Shown: positions 15,851 to 23,763 of the stretch, in pieces
Layout: each line of letters starts with the position of its first letter
Numbering within the stretch: the first letter of the stretch is position 1
From: Timonella senegalensis JC301
GTDB lineage: Bacteria; Actinomycetota; Actinomycetes; Actinomycetales; Cellulomonadaceae
Length of the DNA stretch: 41,283 bases
NCBI RefSeq assembly: GCF_000312125.1
Contig: NZ_HE978642.1
Location: 36,650-77,932, forward strand
Direction of reading: 5' to 3'
The notes under the pieces: model-generated
The model's input: the letters and a program-made list of their open reading frames with translations, nothing else
Told to the model about the DNA's origin: nothing
The model's database searches: none
Made by a program: the position numbers and the translations under genes

Positions 15851-17479
15851 CTAGGCGGACAGCGCCGGCTCCGGGTCGCGGAGGTAGCAGGTGTACGCCG
15901 GGATGGTGAGGAAGGTCGGATACTCCTCCTCGAGAGCCGAGACCTCGAAGATTTCGAGGGCATCGTCAAACCTATCTCCCTCGAAACGCTCGAGGCGAGA
16001 GAACTCTTCTGCGGTGATGCGGCGCGCCCAGGCGCGGGTCAGAGGCCGGCCTGTCTCGGTCTGAGTCTGGTGGTGGATCCACTGCCATACCTGGGATCGG
16101 GCGATCTCGGCGGTAGCCGCATCCTCCATGAGGTTGTGGATCGCAACAGCGCCGTTTCCGCGCAGCCACGACTCGATGTAGCGCAGGGCCACCTCGATGT
16201 TTCCTCGGATTCCGGCCTCGGTGACCTCGCCGTCCGTGGACTCGATGTTGAGCAGCCCGCGGTCGTCCGGGGTCACGTCCTCTCGGGTGCGTGCAATCTG
16301 GTTTGGGTTCTCCCCGAGCACGCCATCGAACACTGCGCGGGCAACGGGCACGAGGTCAGGGTGAGCTACCCAGGAGCCATCGAAGCCGTCGCAGGCCTCG
16401 CGGGTCTTGTCGGCGTTCACGCGCTCCATCGCGATCGCGTTTGCCTGCTCGTCCCTGCGGTTCGGGATGAACGCAGCCATGCCGCCGATTGCGCTCGCGC
16501 CACGGCGGTGGCACGCACGCACAAGCTGCTCGGTGTAGGTGCGCATGAACGGCTGGGTCATGGTGACCTGCGCGCGGTCCGGAAGCACAAACCGGGCTCC
16601 GCGGGAACGGAAGTTCTTGATCACGGAGAAGATGTAGTCCCAACGTCCAGCGTTGAGGCCGGCAGCGTGGTCGCGCAGCTCGTACAGGATCTCTTCCATC
16701 TCGAATGCTGCCGTGATGGTCTCAATGAGGACCGTTGCGCGGATGGTGCCCTGCTCGATGCCCAGGAGGTCCTGAGCCAGGATGAACACGTCATTCCACA
16801 GGCGTGCCTCGAGGTGGTTCTCCAGCTTTGGCAGGTAGAAGTACGGTCCGCGGCCCTGCGCAATGAGGTTCTTGGCATTGTGGAAGAAGTACAGGCCAAA
16901 GTCGAACAGCGCACCCGAGATAGGGCGGTCGCCAATCGTCATGTGGCGCTCCACCAGGTGCCAGCCGCGCGGACGAACCACGATCGTGGGCAGGTCGGTG
17001 AGCGTGGAACCAGTGAGGCGGTACTCCTTGCCCTCGGGCGACGTGAAGTCGATCGAGCGGGAGAGCACGTCACGCAGGTTCACCTGGCCGTTGATGACGT
17101 TCTCCCAGTTGGGGGTGGAGGAGTCCTCCATGTCGGCGAGCCACACCTTGGCGCCCGAGTTCAGGGCGTTGATCGTCATCTTGCGGTCAACGGGTCCCGT
17201 GATTTCCACACGGCGGTCCTCTAGGCCTGGGGCCAGGGGCGCAACACGCCACGAGGAGTCGTTGCGGATGTGCTCGGTCTCGGGGAGGAACCGGGGGTCG
17301 GCCCCGTTCGCGATCCGCTTGCGAGTGTCCTGGCGGGCGCGGAGAAGCTCAGCGCGACGCGACTCAAACGCTTGGTGGAGTGCGAGCAGAAACTCGAGTG
17401 CATCGTCGGTAAGAATTTCGGACTGGCGATCAATGGACGGAGCCGACATCGTGATGTCGGCGGTGGTGTAACCATTCAT
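15851..17479 (-). CDS. aceB: Malate synthase A
   Basis: Condenses glyoxylate with acetyl-CoA to malate, the second glyoxylate-shunt step. The 542-residue length fits the AceB (A) isoform rather than the larger GlcB. Signatures seen are [29 protein letters not shown] (catalytic arginine region), [19 protein letters not shown] and [31 protein letters not shown] and the C-terminal acid in [12 protein letters not shown] are also present. The start is ATG 17479 ([11 protein letters not shown]), preceded by TTGGAGC. An in-frame codon further upstream lacks a ribosome site. aceA lies 60 bases upstream on the same strand, so the genes form an aceA-aceB operon. Confidence 0.96.
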   Translation of the reverse strand: MNGYTTADITMSAPSIDRQSEILTDDALEFLLALHQAFESRRAELLRARQDTRKRIANGADPRFLPETEHIRNDSSWRVAPLAPGLEDRRVEITGPVDRKMTINALNSGAKVWLADMEDSSTPNWENVINGQVNLRDVLSRSIDFTSPEGKEYRLTGSTLTDLPTIVVRPRGWHLVERHMTIGDRPISGALFDFGLYFFHNAKNLIAQGRGPYFYLPKLENHLEARLWNDVFILAQDLLGIEQGTIRATVLIETITAAFEMEEILYELRDHAAGLNAGRWDYIFSVIKNFRSRGARFVLPDRAQVTMTQPFMRTYTEQLVRACHRRGASAIGGMAAFIPNRRDEQANAIAMERVNADKTREACDGFDGSWVAHPDLVPVARAVFDGVLGENPNQIARTREDVTPDDRGLLNIESTDGEVTEAGIRGNIEVALRYIESWLRGNGAVAIHNLMEDAATAEIARSQVWQWIHHQTQTETGRPLTRAWARRITAEEFSRLERFEGDRFDDALEIFEVSALEEEYPTFLTIPAYTCYLRDPEPALSA

Positions 17480-17539
17480 GGGGTGCTCCAAGGTGAGGGG
17501 CGGGTGCGGCTGCGTCAGCAGCCGCACCCAGGTGACGGA

Positions 17540-18841
17540 TCAGTGGAATTGGCCGGCTTCAGTCGAACCAACCAGCGCCAGGGTGGAGGCGTTAGGGTTC
17601 AGCACGGTTGCAATGTCGTCGAAGTAGCCTGTACCCACCTCGCGCTGGTGCTTGGTTGCGGTGTATCCGCGGGATTCTGCAGCGAACTCGCGCTCCTGCA
17701 GCTCCACGTATGCCGACATGCCGTTCCGGGCGTATCCGTGAGCAAGGTCGAACATGGAGTAGTTGAGGGCGTGGAAGCCCGCAAGGGTGATGAACTGGAA
17801 GGTGAAGCCCATGGCCCCGAGCTCGCGCTGGAACTTGGCGATCTCTGCGTCGCCCAGGTGGCGCTTCCAGTTGAAGGATGGGGAGCAGTTGTATGCGAGC
17901 ATCTGGTCTGGGAACTCTTCCTTGACCGACTCCGCAAAGCGGCGAGCGAGCTCGAGGTCAGGGGTTCCAGTCTCCATCCAGATGAGGTCGGAGTATGGGG
18001 CGTAGGCCTTGGCGCGGGCGATGCAAGGCTCGATGCCGTTGGTGACCTTGTAGAAGCCCTCCGCGGTGCGCTCTCCGGTGATGAACGGGCGGTCGCGCTC
18101 GTCCACGTCGGAGGTGATTAGGGTTGCTGCCTCGGCGTCGGTGCGGGCGATGATCACGGTTGGAGTTCCAGAAACGTCTGCTGCTAGGCGAGCCGCGCCT
18201 AGCGTGCGGATGTGCTGCTGGGTTGGGATGAGAACCTTGCCGCCAAGGTGTCCACACTTCTTCTCGGAAGCGAGCTGGTCCTCCCAGTGCACGCCGGAAG
18301 CGCCGGATGCGATCATCGAGCGCATGAGCTCGTAGGCGTTCAGTGGGCCACCAAAGCCAGCCTCTGCGTCAGCAATGATGGGAACCAACCAGTCCTCAAC
18401 CGTGGAGATACCCTCGGAGAACTCGATCTGGTCTGCGCGCATGAGCGCGTTGTTGATGCGGCGCACAACGGCGGGAACCGAGTTAGCGGGGTAGAGCGAC
18501 TGGTCTGGGTAGGTCTGCCCGGAGAGGTTGGCGTCCGCTGCAACCTGCCATCCGGACAGGTAGATTGCCTTAAGCCCAGCCTTGACCTGCTGCACGGCCT
18601 GGTTTCCGGTCAGTGCACCGAGCGCGTGGGTGTACTCGCCGGTCTTGGCCTGCTCGGTGAGCTGGTTCCAGAGCTTGTCAGCGCCGCGGCGAGCGAGCGT
18701 CTGCTCCTCAACAACGGTTCCCTGGAGCTTGATCACATCGGCAGCGGAGTGCTCACGGGTAGTGCCCGCCCAGCGGTGGTTGGTTGCCCAGTCAAGCTCA
18801 AGTGCCTCTGCGCGGCCAGCTGGAGTGGTCTGCTCGATCAT
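17540..18841 (-). CDS. aceA: Isocitrate lyase
   Basis: Cleaves isocitrate to glyoxylate and succinate, the first step of the glyoxylate shunt, for growth on acetate or fatty acids. The 433 residues match the short bacterial AceA class. The catalytic [14 protein letters not shown] with its cysteine is near residue 196. [31 protein letters not shown] and the C-terminal [17 protein letters not shown] are all present. TTCAAAGGAGAAGACC places GGAG correctly before the ATG. It is the first gene of the operon and divergent from the RamB-like gene. Confidence 0.97.
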   Translation of the reverse strand: MIEQTTPAGRAEALELDWATNHRWAGTTREHSAADVIKLQGTVVEEQTLARRGADKLWNQLTEQAKTGEYTHALGALTGNQAVQQVKAGLKAIYLSGWQVAADANLSGQTYPDQSLYPANSVPAVVRRINNALMRADQIEFSEGISTVEDWLVPIIADAEAGFGGPLNAYELMRSMIASGASGVHWEDQLASEKKCGHLGGKVLIPTQQHIRTLGAARLAADVSGTPTVIIARTDAEAATLITSDVDERDRPFITGERTAEGFYKVTNGIEPCIARAKAYAPYSDLIWMETGTPDLELARRFAESVKEEFPDQMLAYNCSPSFNWKRHLGDAEIAKFQRELGAMGFTFQFITLAGFHALNYSMFDLAHGYARNGMSAYVELQEREFAAESRGYTATKHQREVGTGYFDDIATVLNPNASTLALVGSTEAGQFH

Positions 18842-18864
18842 GGTCTTCTCCTTTGAAGTGGTTC

Positions 18865-18897
18865 TGGTTCAGTTGCGAAAACTTCTTCGTGGAACCA
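18865..18897. promoter_or_regulatory. Candidate operator between aceA and the RamB-like gene
   Basis: TTGCGAAAACTT at 18873-18884 (AAGTTTTCGCAA on the other strand) resembles the A/T-rich RamB target described in corynebacteria. It sits inside an imperfect palindrome whose outer arms TGGTTC and GAACCA match. The position, 25-55 bases upstream of aceA in the divergent region, fits regulation by the neighbouring protein. This is inference from pattern and place. Confidence 0.45.
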
Positions 18898-18946
18898 ACT
18901 CTTCAGCATTCCTACACACCAAACCAGAGGATTCCTCTAGAAAGAA

Positions 18947-20466
18947 ATGCAGTTCTTCACCTATCATCAAGAAATGCAGACTCCAACGTGGTCCAAGCCA
19001 CATCAGTCCTTGGATGCTGGCAATGCCGCCAGTTCGAACGAAGAAATCGACGTCATTTCGCTGGGCAGAAGAATCCGTCACCTGCGCAAACAGAAAAAGT
19101 TGACGCTTGATGACATGTCGGAGGCAGTTGGTGTGGCTCCGAGCCAGCTCTCTCTCATTGAGAACGGGAAGCGCGAGCCTAAGCTCTCGCTCCTGAGTAA
19201 ACTCGCCGCAACTCTGGGCGTGACCATGGACGACCTCCTTGGCGCGGAGCCGATTTCGAAGCGCGCGGCACTGGAGATCGAACTCGAGCGCGCGCAGCGA
19301 GGACCGCTCTACCAGAGCCTCGCCCTACCTACGGTTCGCGTGAGTTCACGCCTGCCCATGGATGTGTTGGAGGCGCTCGTTGGGCTTCAACACGAGTTGG
19401 AGCGCCGGCTCGAGATGCAGGCGGCCACCCCGGAGGAGGCCCGGCGCGCCAACTCGATCCTGCGCATGGAGATGCGTGAGGTGAACAACTATTACCCGCA
19501 CCTCGAGGAGGAAGCCTCCAAGGTCCTAGCTGCGGTGGGGTACTCGGGCGGACCACTATCCCACCATGTCGCAGCCGACATTGCTACTCACCTCGGCTTC
19601 TCGCTCCGGTTCGTTGGGGACCTGCCTCACTCCACGCGCAGCGTCACGGACCTCAAGAACCGGCGGATCTACCTCACGCAGAGCTCGGGGGATCACGACC
19701 CACGGGCGGTGCTCCTTCAGGCGATCGGCCACTACGTTCTGGGCCACGAAACCCCTACCACCTACTACGAGTTCCTGCGCCAGCGCGTGCACACCAACTA
19801 CTTTGCCGCTGCGCTCCTCATGCCCGAAAAGGCTGCAACCCAGCAATTGCGGGAGGCCAAGGCGCGCAAGGAGCTCTCGCTTGAGGACCTTCGGGACGCA
19901 TTCGCGGTGTCCTATGAGACGGCCGCCCACCGCTTCACCAACCTGGCCACGCAGCACCTGGACATCACCACGCACTTCCAGAAAGTGCACGAGTCCGGGA
20001 TCATCCACAAGGCATACGAGAACGACGGCGTGAACTTCCCGCCGACCACACGGGCGCGATCGAGGGCCAGGCGGTGTGCCGCTACTGGACCAGCCGCGAG
20101 GTGTTCGACATCCCCGACAAGTTCCGTTCGTTCGAGCAGTACACGGACACGGTGGCAGGCACCTACTGGTGCACCGCCCGCACCGAGCGTCACTCGTCCG
20201 GCCTGTACTCCCTGTCCATCGGAGTTCCGTTCGCGCACGCCAAGTGGTTCCGCGGGCGCGATACGCCCGAGCGCTCCAAGTCGCAGTGCCCGGATCCGTC
20301 GTGCTGCCGTAAGCCACCACCCGACCTGTCGATGTCATGGGCGGGGCAGGCATGGCCCGCTGCCCGCGCGAACTCGCACCTGCTTGCCGCGATGCCCACG
20401 GGCGCGTTCCCTGGTGTGGATGAGACAGAGGTGTACAAGTTCTTGGCCATGCACTCCGAGGACTAG
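18947..20466 (+). pseudogene. ramB: RamB-like XRE/DUF2083 regulator with a one-base frameshift
   Basis: Residues 40-95 form an XRE helix-turn-helix (RRIRHLRKQKKLTLDDMSEAVGVAPSQLSLIENGKREP). An ImmA/IrrE-like region follows, with a degenerate metal motif (AIGHYVLGHE). The DUF2083 short-chain fatty-acyl domain comes last. At about 20038-20043 the frame breaks: after NFPP the relatives continue DHTGAIEG, which is found one base out of phase. The rest of DUF2083 (VCRYWTSREVFDIPDKF to VYKFLAMHSED) lies in the new frame to the TAG at 20464. One missing C in the CCCGCC run explains it. The gene is either recently inactivated or mis-sequenced. ATG 18947 and ATG 18974 are both possible starts. Divergent position beside aceA-aceB indicates glyoxylate-shunt control. 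Confidence 0.87.
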
Positions 20467-20477
20467 GAACACATACG

Positions 20478-20525
20478 CACAGAGGGTCGGGGCCGCTTGA
20501 AATCGAGCGGCCCCGACCCTCTGTG
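20478..20525. terminator. Strong bidirectional terminator hairpin
   Basis: A perfect 20-bp stem (CACAGAGGGTCGGGGCCGCT at 20478-20497 and its complement at 20506-20525) with loop TGAAATCG. It lies between the convergent ramB-like gene and the DUF3515 gene. Confidence 0.9.
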
Positions 20526-20580
20526 CTGTCAGACTCAAACCCTGCGCTGTCAGACTCAAACCCTGCGCTGTCAGACTCAG
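20525..20580. repeat. 21-bp tandem repeat, about 2.7 copies
   Basis: Units start at 20525, 20546 and 20567 and begin GCTGTCAGACTCAAACC. The array abuts the terminator and ends at the stop codon of the DUF3515 gene. Confidence 0.9.
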
Positions 20581-20581
20581 A

Positions 20582-21058
20582 CTAGATGCAGGAGCTCGTG
20601 GCCTCGATCTTGGCCACGGCGTTCGCCACGTCGAGCAGTGCCGCCGTAGGCTGGTTGGTTCCGAGAATCGCGGGCACCTGGACCATCATGGCTGGTGTGC
20701 GGCCGTAGGACACGAACGTGAAGCCCTTGGAGTCCTGGGTGGTGATCCAGTCGAAGGTCTCGTCGGTGCCAAACACGTCCGTGGTGATGGACTGGCAGTC
20801 CTCCGTGGTGGGCGCGGGTGGCTGCACGCCACAAGTAAACGTAATGGCGGCGCCGCCCTCACCCCACGCTGCGGTGGCTTGGCTCGTAGTCTTGGCGCGT
20901 TCCTGCTCAAGCACCTGATCGGGGAGCGCCAGCACGACCTTGGCACACACCGGCTCGGTGGCGTAGGGACCCGCATTTACGGAGATTGTGGGCGTGCAGG
21001 CGCTCAGCGCCGGCAGGGCAATGATTGCCCCAAGGGCAATTGATTTACGACGATTCAT
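20582..21058 (-). CDS. DUF3515-family lipoprotein
   Basis: A predicted lipoprotein of 158 residues. MNRRKSIALGAIIALPALSAC is a lipoprotein signal with the lipobox LSAC. The mature part has CAKVVLALPDQVLEQERAKT, QATAAWGEGGAAITFTCGV and the PPAPTTEDCQ segment, typical of the DUF3515 family, which lies next to ddl/thiL in many actinobacteria. Its function is unknown; a cell-envelope role is suggested only by neighbours. The ATG at 21058 gives a normal signal peptide. A GTG at 21109 with an AGGG-type site would add 17 residues and is a real alternative. It is divergent from thiL. Confidence 0.85.
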   Translation of the reverse strand: MNRRKSIALGAIIALPALSACTPTISVNAGPYATEPVCAKVVLALPDQVLEQERAKTTSQATAAWGEGGAAITFTCGVQPPAPTTEDCQSITTDVFGTDETFDWITTQDSKGFTFVSYGRTPAMMVQVPAILGTNQPTAALLDVANAVAKIEATSSCI

Positions 21059-21163
21059 CCGGCCTCGTGGGCGGGCCGCGGCTGGTGCGATGGTGCGCTG
21101 GTACTTCACACCCGTACCCTATCTGGTTCGCCTGACTGTTTTGCTGAAAGGTAGTCTGAACTC

Positions 21164-22306
21164 GTGAATCTCACAGTTGCTGACCTTTCCGAGTCCGAGC
21201 TGCTCGCTCGCATTTTCCCGCACCTCGACTCCAATGAGTTTGTTGACCTAGGCCCAGGCGATGATTGTGCTGTAGTCACTGCGCCCGGCGGAAAGTTCGT
21301 GGTGTCCACGGACGTGCTTGTCCAAGACGTTCACTTCAAGACCGATTGGTCGAGCGGGTTTGAGGTGGGTTGGCGCGCCGCTATGCAAAACCTCTCCGAC
21401 ATCGGCGCAATGGGTGCGATCCCGTCCACGCTCGTGGTTGGGCTGGCCATGCCGCCGGCAACCGAAGTGGCGTGGATGGAAGACTTCGCCCGGGGGCTCG
21501 CGGCTGCAAGCCGCCAGTTCGGCGCAGCGGTGGTTGGGGGAGACCTGTCCTCGGCCCCTGCCCTGTTCATCTCGGTGACCGTGCATGGGCACATGACTGC
21601 CGGTATTCCTCCTGTGCTGCGTTCGGGTGCGAAGCCCGGGGACGTCGTTGCACACTGTGGTCTGCTCGGCTGGTCCGCGGCGGGACTGCGCAGCCTCCTC
21701 GCGGAGACAGACGCAAACCCAGGCGCTTCCCAAGACAACTCCGGCACCGCGAACCCCGACGCACCCACACCCATCAACCCCACCGGGGATGCGGCTGGAA
21801 GCCAACTCGATCGTCGAGAATCAGCACGACAACTGTTCCGAACACCGCTGCCACCAGTCTCCACGGGTGCGCTTGCGGCGCGCGCAGGCGCGCACGCACT
21901 CATGGACGTGTCGGATTCTCTGCTGCGGGACGCGGGCCGCATGGGCCGGGCGTCTGGGGTGGTGCTGGAACTGGATGCCGAGGCGATTGCCGCGCACGGC
22001 AACGCGCTGCCACAGCCCTACGCGGGCAGCCACTGGTTGAACAAACTGGGGTTGCCAGCGGTTCTAGGGGACCTACCTGCCCAGTCGGAGGCGGACGCCA
22101 TGGCACTCAAACTCACTGGGGGAGAGGACCACGGGCTGCTGGCCACGTTCTCCCCAGGCACCGAGCTGCCTGCAGGATTCGTGGCGATTGGGACTGTGCT
22201 CAAGGCAGTCGCAGACGACGAACGGCCACACCTCCGTGGCGGAGGCGTGACCGTATCGGGTTTTGACGCGGGCGGATTAGGCGAAGGCTGGGATCACTTC
22301 CGGTAA
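21164..22306 (+). CDS. thiL: Thiamine-monophosphate kinase
   Basis: ThiL phosphorylates thiamine monophosphate to thiamine diphosphate, the active cofactor. The motifs are in order: LGPGDDCAVV with metal-binding aspartates (about residue 29), DVLVQDVHFKTDW, NLSDIGAMGA, VVGGDLSSA, GALAARAGAHALMDVSDSLLRD, then LTGGEDHGLLATF near the end. The 380 residues exceed the usual 310-330. The excess is a Pro/Asn/Ala-rich insert at about residues 185-215 (NPGASQDNSGTANPDAPTP) between two core strands. GTG 21164 has GAAAGG eleven bases upstream. The end overlaps the convergent GNAT gene by 13 bases. Confidence 0.93.
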   Translation: MNLTVADLSESELLARIFPHLDSNEFVDLGPGDDCAVVTAPGGKFVVSTDVLVQDVHFKTDWSSGFEVGWRAAMQNLSDIGAMGAIPSTLVVGLAMPPATEVAWMEDFARGLAAASRQFGAAVVGGDLSSAPALFISVTVHGHMTAGIPPVLRSGAKPGDVVAHCGLLGWSAAGLRSLLAETDANPGASQDNSGTANPDAPTPINPTGDAAGSQLDRRESARQLFRTPLPPVSTGALAARAGAHALMDVSDSLLRDAGRMGRASGVVLELDAEAIAAHGNALPQPYAGSHWLNKLGLPAVLGDLPAQSEADAMALKLTGGEDHGLLATFSPGTELPAGFVAIGTVLKAVADDERPHLRGGGVTVSGFDAGGLGEGWDHFR

Positions 22307-22803
22307 CGGAGCTCCAAGAGGTGTTCGCCAGCGAACTCCTCCAACTTTTCCACACCGTCTGGCTTGAAGCCGTGGTGCTCGTAGAACCGGCGGGCGCGGG
22401 CATTCTTTTCAAACACCCAGAGGTTCATTGAGCTGTCCGGCGACACGTTGTTCACAGAATTCATGAGTTGGCGTGCAACACCAAGACCCCACGCCTCAGG
22501 GTCCAGGTACATGGTGTAGAGCTCGAGGTCGCTCGGCTCGGCGTCCTCATCGTGCGCGGGGCCCACGGACGCAAAACCTAGTGCACGCCCGGCACTCTCC
22601 GCGATGAACACTGCGGTGTCATCGCGCACCAAGACTTCCTGCCACATCGGGATCTTGCCCTCCGGAGACAGTGAGTTGAGGTAACTCGCTGGCACGTATC
22701 CCGCGTATGCCTGCTGCCATGACAACGTGTGAATGCGCGAGATGGTCTCGGCGTCTTCAAGCACGGCGTCCCGGACAATTAGCTGTTCAAGTTCGTCTGC
22801 CAT
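22294..22803 (-). CDS. GNAT-family N-acetyltransferase
   Basis: A 169-residue single-domain acetyltransferase using acetyl-CoA. The early IHTLSWQQAYAGYVPASYL, the beta-4 strand LELYTMYLDPEAWGLGVARQLM (pyrophosphate-binding loop) and the late LWVFEKNARARRFYEHHGF are the usual GNAT landmarks. The substrate cannot be inferred. It converges on thiL with a 13-base overlap of the coding ends. Confidence 0.88.
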   Translation of the reverse strand: MADELEQLIVRDAVLEDAETISRIHTLSWQQAYAGYVPASYLNSLSPEGKIPMWQEVLVRDDTAVFIAESAGRALGFASVGPAHDEDAEPSDLELYTMYLDPEAWGLGVARQLMNSVNNVSPDSSMNLWVFEKNARARRFYEHHGFKPDGVEKLEEFAGEHLLELRYRK

Positions 22804-22897
22804 GACTCCAGAGTGCCACGTTTAGGGTGCCCTGCATAGCGATAAATGTGGACAGTTCACTCCCACCCACAGTCCTGATTCACCGTCCCCCTGCAAA

Positions 22898-22954
22898 CGA
22901 GAGTGGGCTCAGTAATACTCTCGACGTCGAGAGTGGGCTCAGGAATACTCTCGA
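22898..22954. repeat. Two 27-bp direct repeats with palindromic edges
   Basis: Copies at 22898-22924 and 22928-22954 differ at one base. Each begins CGAGAGTGGGCTCAG and ends ATACTCTCGA, so each can fold on itself (CGAGAGT / ACTCTCG). The junction CTCTCGACGTCGAGAG is itself a perfect palindrome. Confidence 0.85.
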
Positions 22955-22974
22955 TGGAGGGGGAGAGGGAACAC

Positions 22975-23002
22975 AAAAGGACCCCCACCGAAGTGAGGGT
23001 CC
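22975..23002 (-). terminator. Terminator of rpmB
   Basis: On the reverse strand GGACCCTCAC pairs with GTGGGGGTCC (one G-U) around loop TTCG and is followed by TTTT. It lies about 45 bases after the rpmB stop. Confidence 0.85.
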
Positions 23003-23047
23003 CTCTGAGAGATTTGGGTGATCCCCGCAGGACGGGGAACATCAAAA

Positions 23048-23239
23048 TCAGATGTTGCGAGTCACCTTGCCAGCCTTGAGGCATGAGGTGCAAACGTTAA
23101 GGCGCTTAGGCGCACCGTTGACGATTGCGCGAACGCGCTGGATGTTTGGGTTCCAACGGCGCTTCGTGCGCACGTGCGAGTGCGAGATGCTGTGCCCAAA
23201 GCTAGGGGCCTTTGCGCAGACGTCGCAGTTAGCAGCCAC
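23048..23239 (-). CDS. rpmB: 50S ribosomal protein L28 (bL28), zinc-binding form
   Basis: A 63-residue ribosomal protein that starts MAANCDVCAKAPSFGHSISHSHVRTKRRW and ends LNVCTSCLKAGKVTRNI. The two CxxC pairs make it the zinc-containing (C+) type. Some actinobacteria keep a second, zinc-free copy under Zur control, but none lies in this window. The start is GTG 23239, with GGAGAG five bases upstream. Confidence 0.96.
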   Translation of the reverse strand: MAANCDVCAKAPSFGHSISHSHVRTKRRWNPNIQRVRAIVNGAPKRLNVCTSCLKAGKVTRNI

Positions 23240-23763
23240 GGTCTCTCCTGATCGTCGTGCACGCCGCGGTGTCGCGGCGAAGTCAATTTCAATACTGATT
23301 CAAACGAAGCAGCAAGAAGTGTGAACATAAAAACCGAGGTTCTTAGTCTTTTCACATCGCGGCTGCTCCGCGCATACCCAGATTGGGCAACCTGAATAGG
23401 TTAACCGACGAATCGCCCGTTACTCAAATCAAGTGCCGGAGATCACTAGGTAGGCCGCTTCCGGTTTCTGATTGAGTTCCTCCTCTGAGAGGAACCATCA
23501 TCAACTGCAAAGCGACTCTGACAAGTCTACTTGCTTTTGTGGTCCAAAGTCCCCGTAGAGGGGCTGTTTGGCCGGCAAGCCACGTGAAATCGAACACTAT
23601 TGCGGGTGCCTCCCTCCATCAGTACTCGTTCTTGGGTGCCTTTGGAAGTCAGTTGCACCAACTAGGATCGATCTGGAGGGTATGCCAGTCCGTGTAGAAC
23701 GGGCTTGGAGAACGGGCCCGAAGAACGGCCGCGAAAGCTGGACGCAATGAATGGAGAAGTTGG
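23240..23763. other. Divergent intergenic region rpmB / DAK gene
   Basis: About 520 bases without a supported gene, holding the promoters of both divergent genes. A seven-bp hairpin (GTTCCTC / GAGGAAC, 23476-23495) lies in the middle. TAGGAT near 23662 could be a -10 box for the DAK gene, with a TTGGAA 15 bases earlier, a short spacing. No tRNA cloverleaf was recognised. Confidence 0.45.

Noticed and set aside
15851-17224. Long plus-strand open frames opposite aceB and aceA
   Set aside because: Shadows of high-GC codon usage; the reverse-strand frames encode complete, recognisable enzymes.
23018-23040. Single CRISPR-repeat-like sequence (GTGATCCCCGCAGGACGG then GGAAC) resembling type I-E repeats
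   Set aside because: Only one copy, no spacers and no cas genes; the CCCCG/CGGGG pairing is more simply a small hairpin between rpmB and its terminator.
23240-23763. Possible tRNA gene in the long gap after rpmB
   Set aside because: No cloverleaf with a matching acceptor stem and T-loop could be found by eye on either strand.
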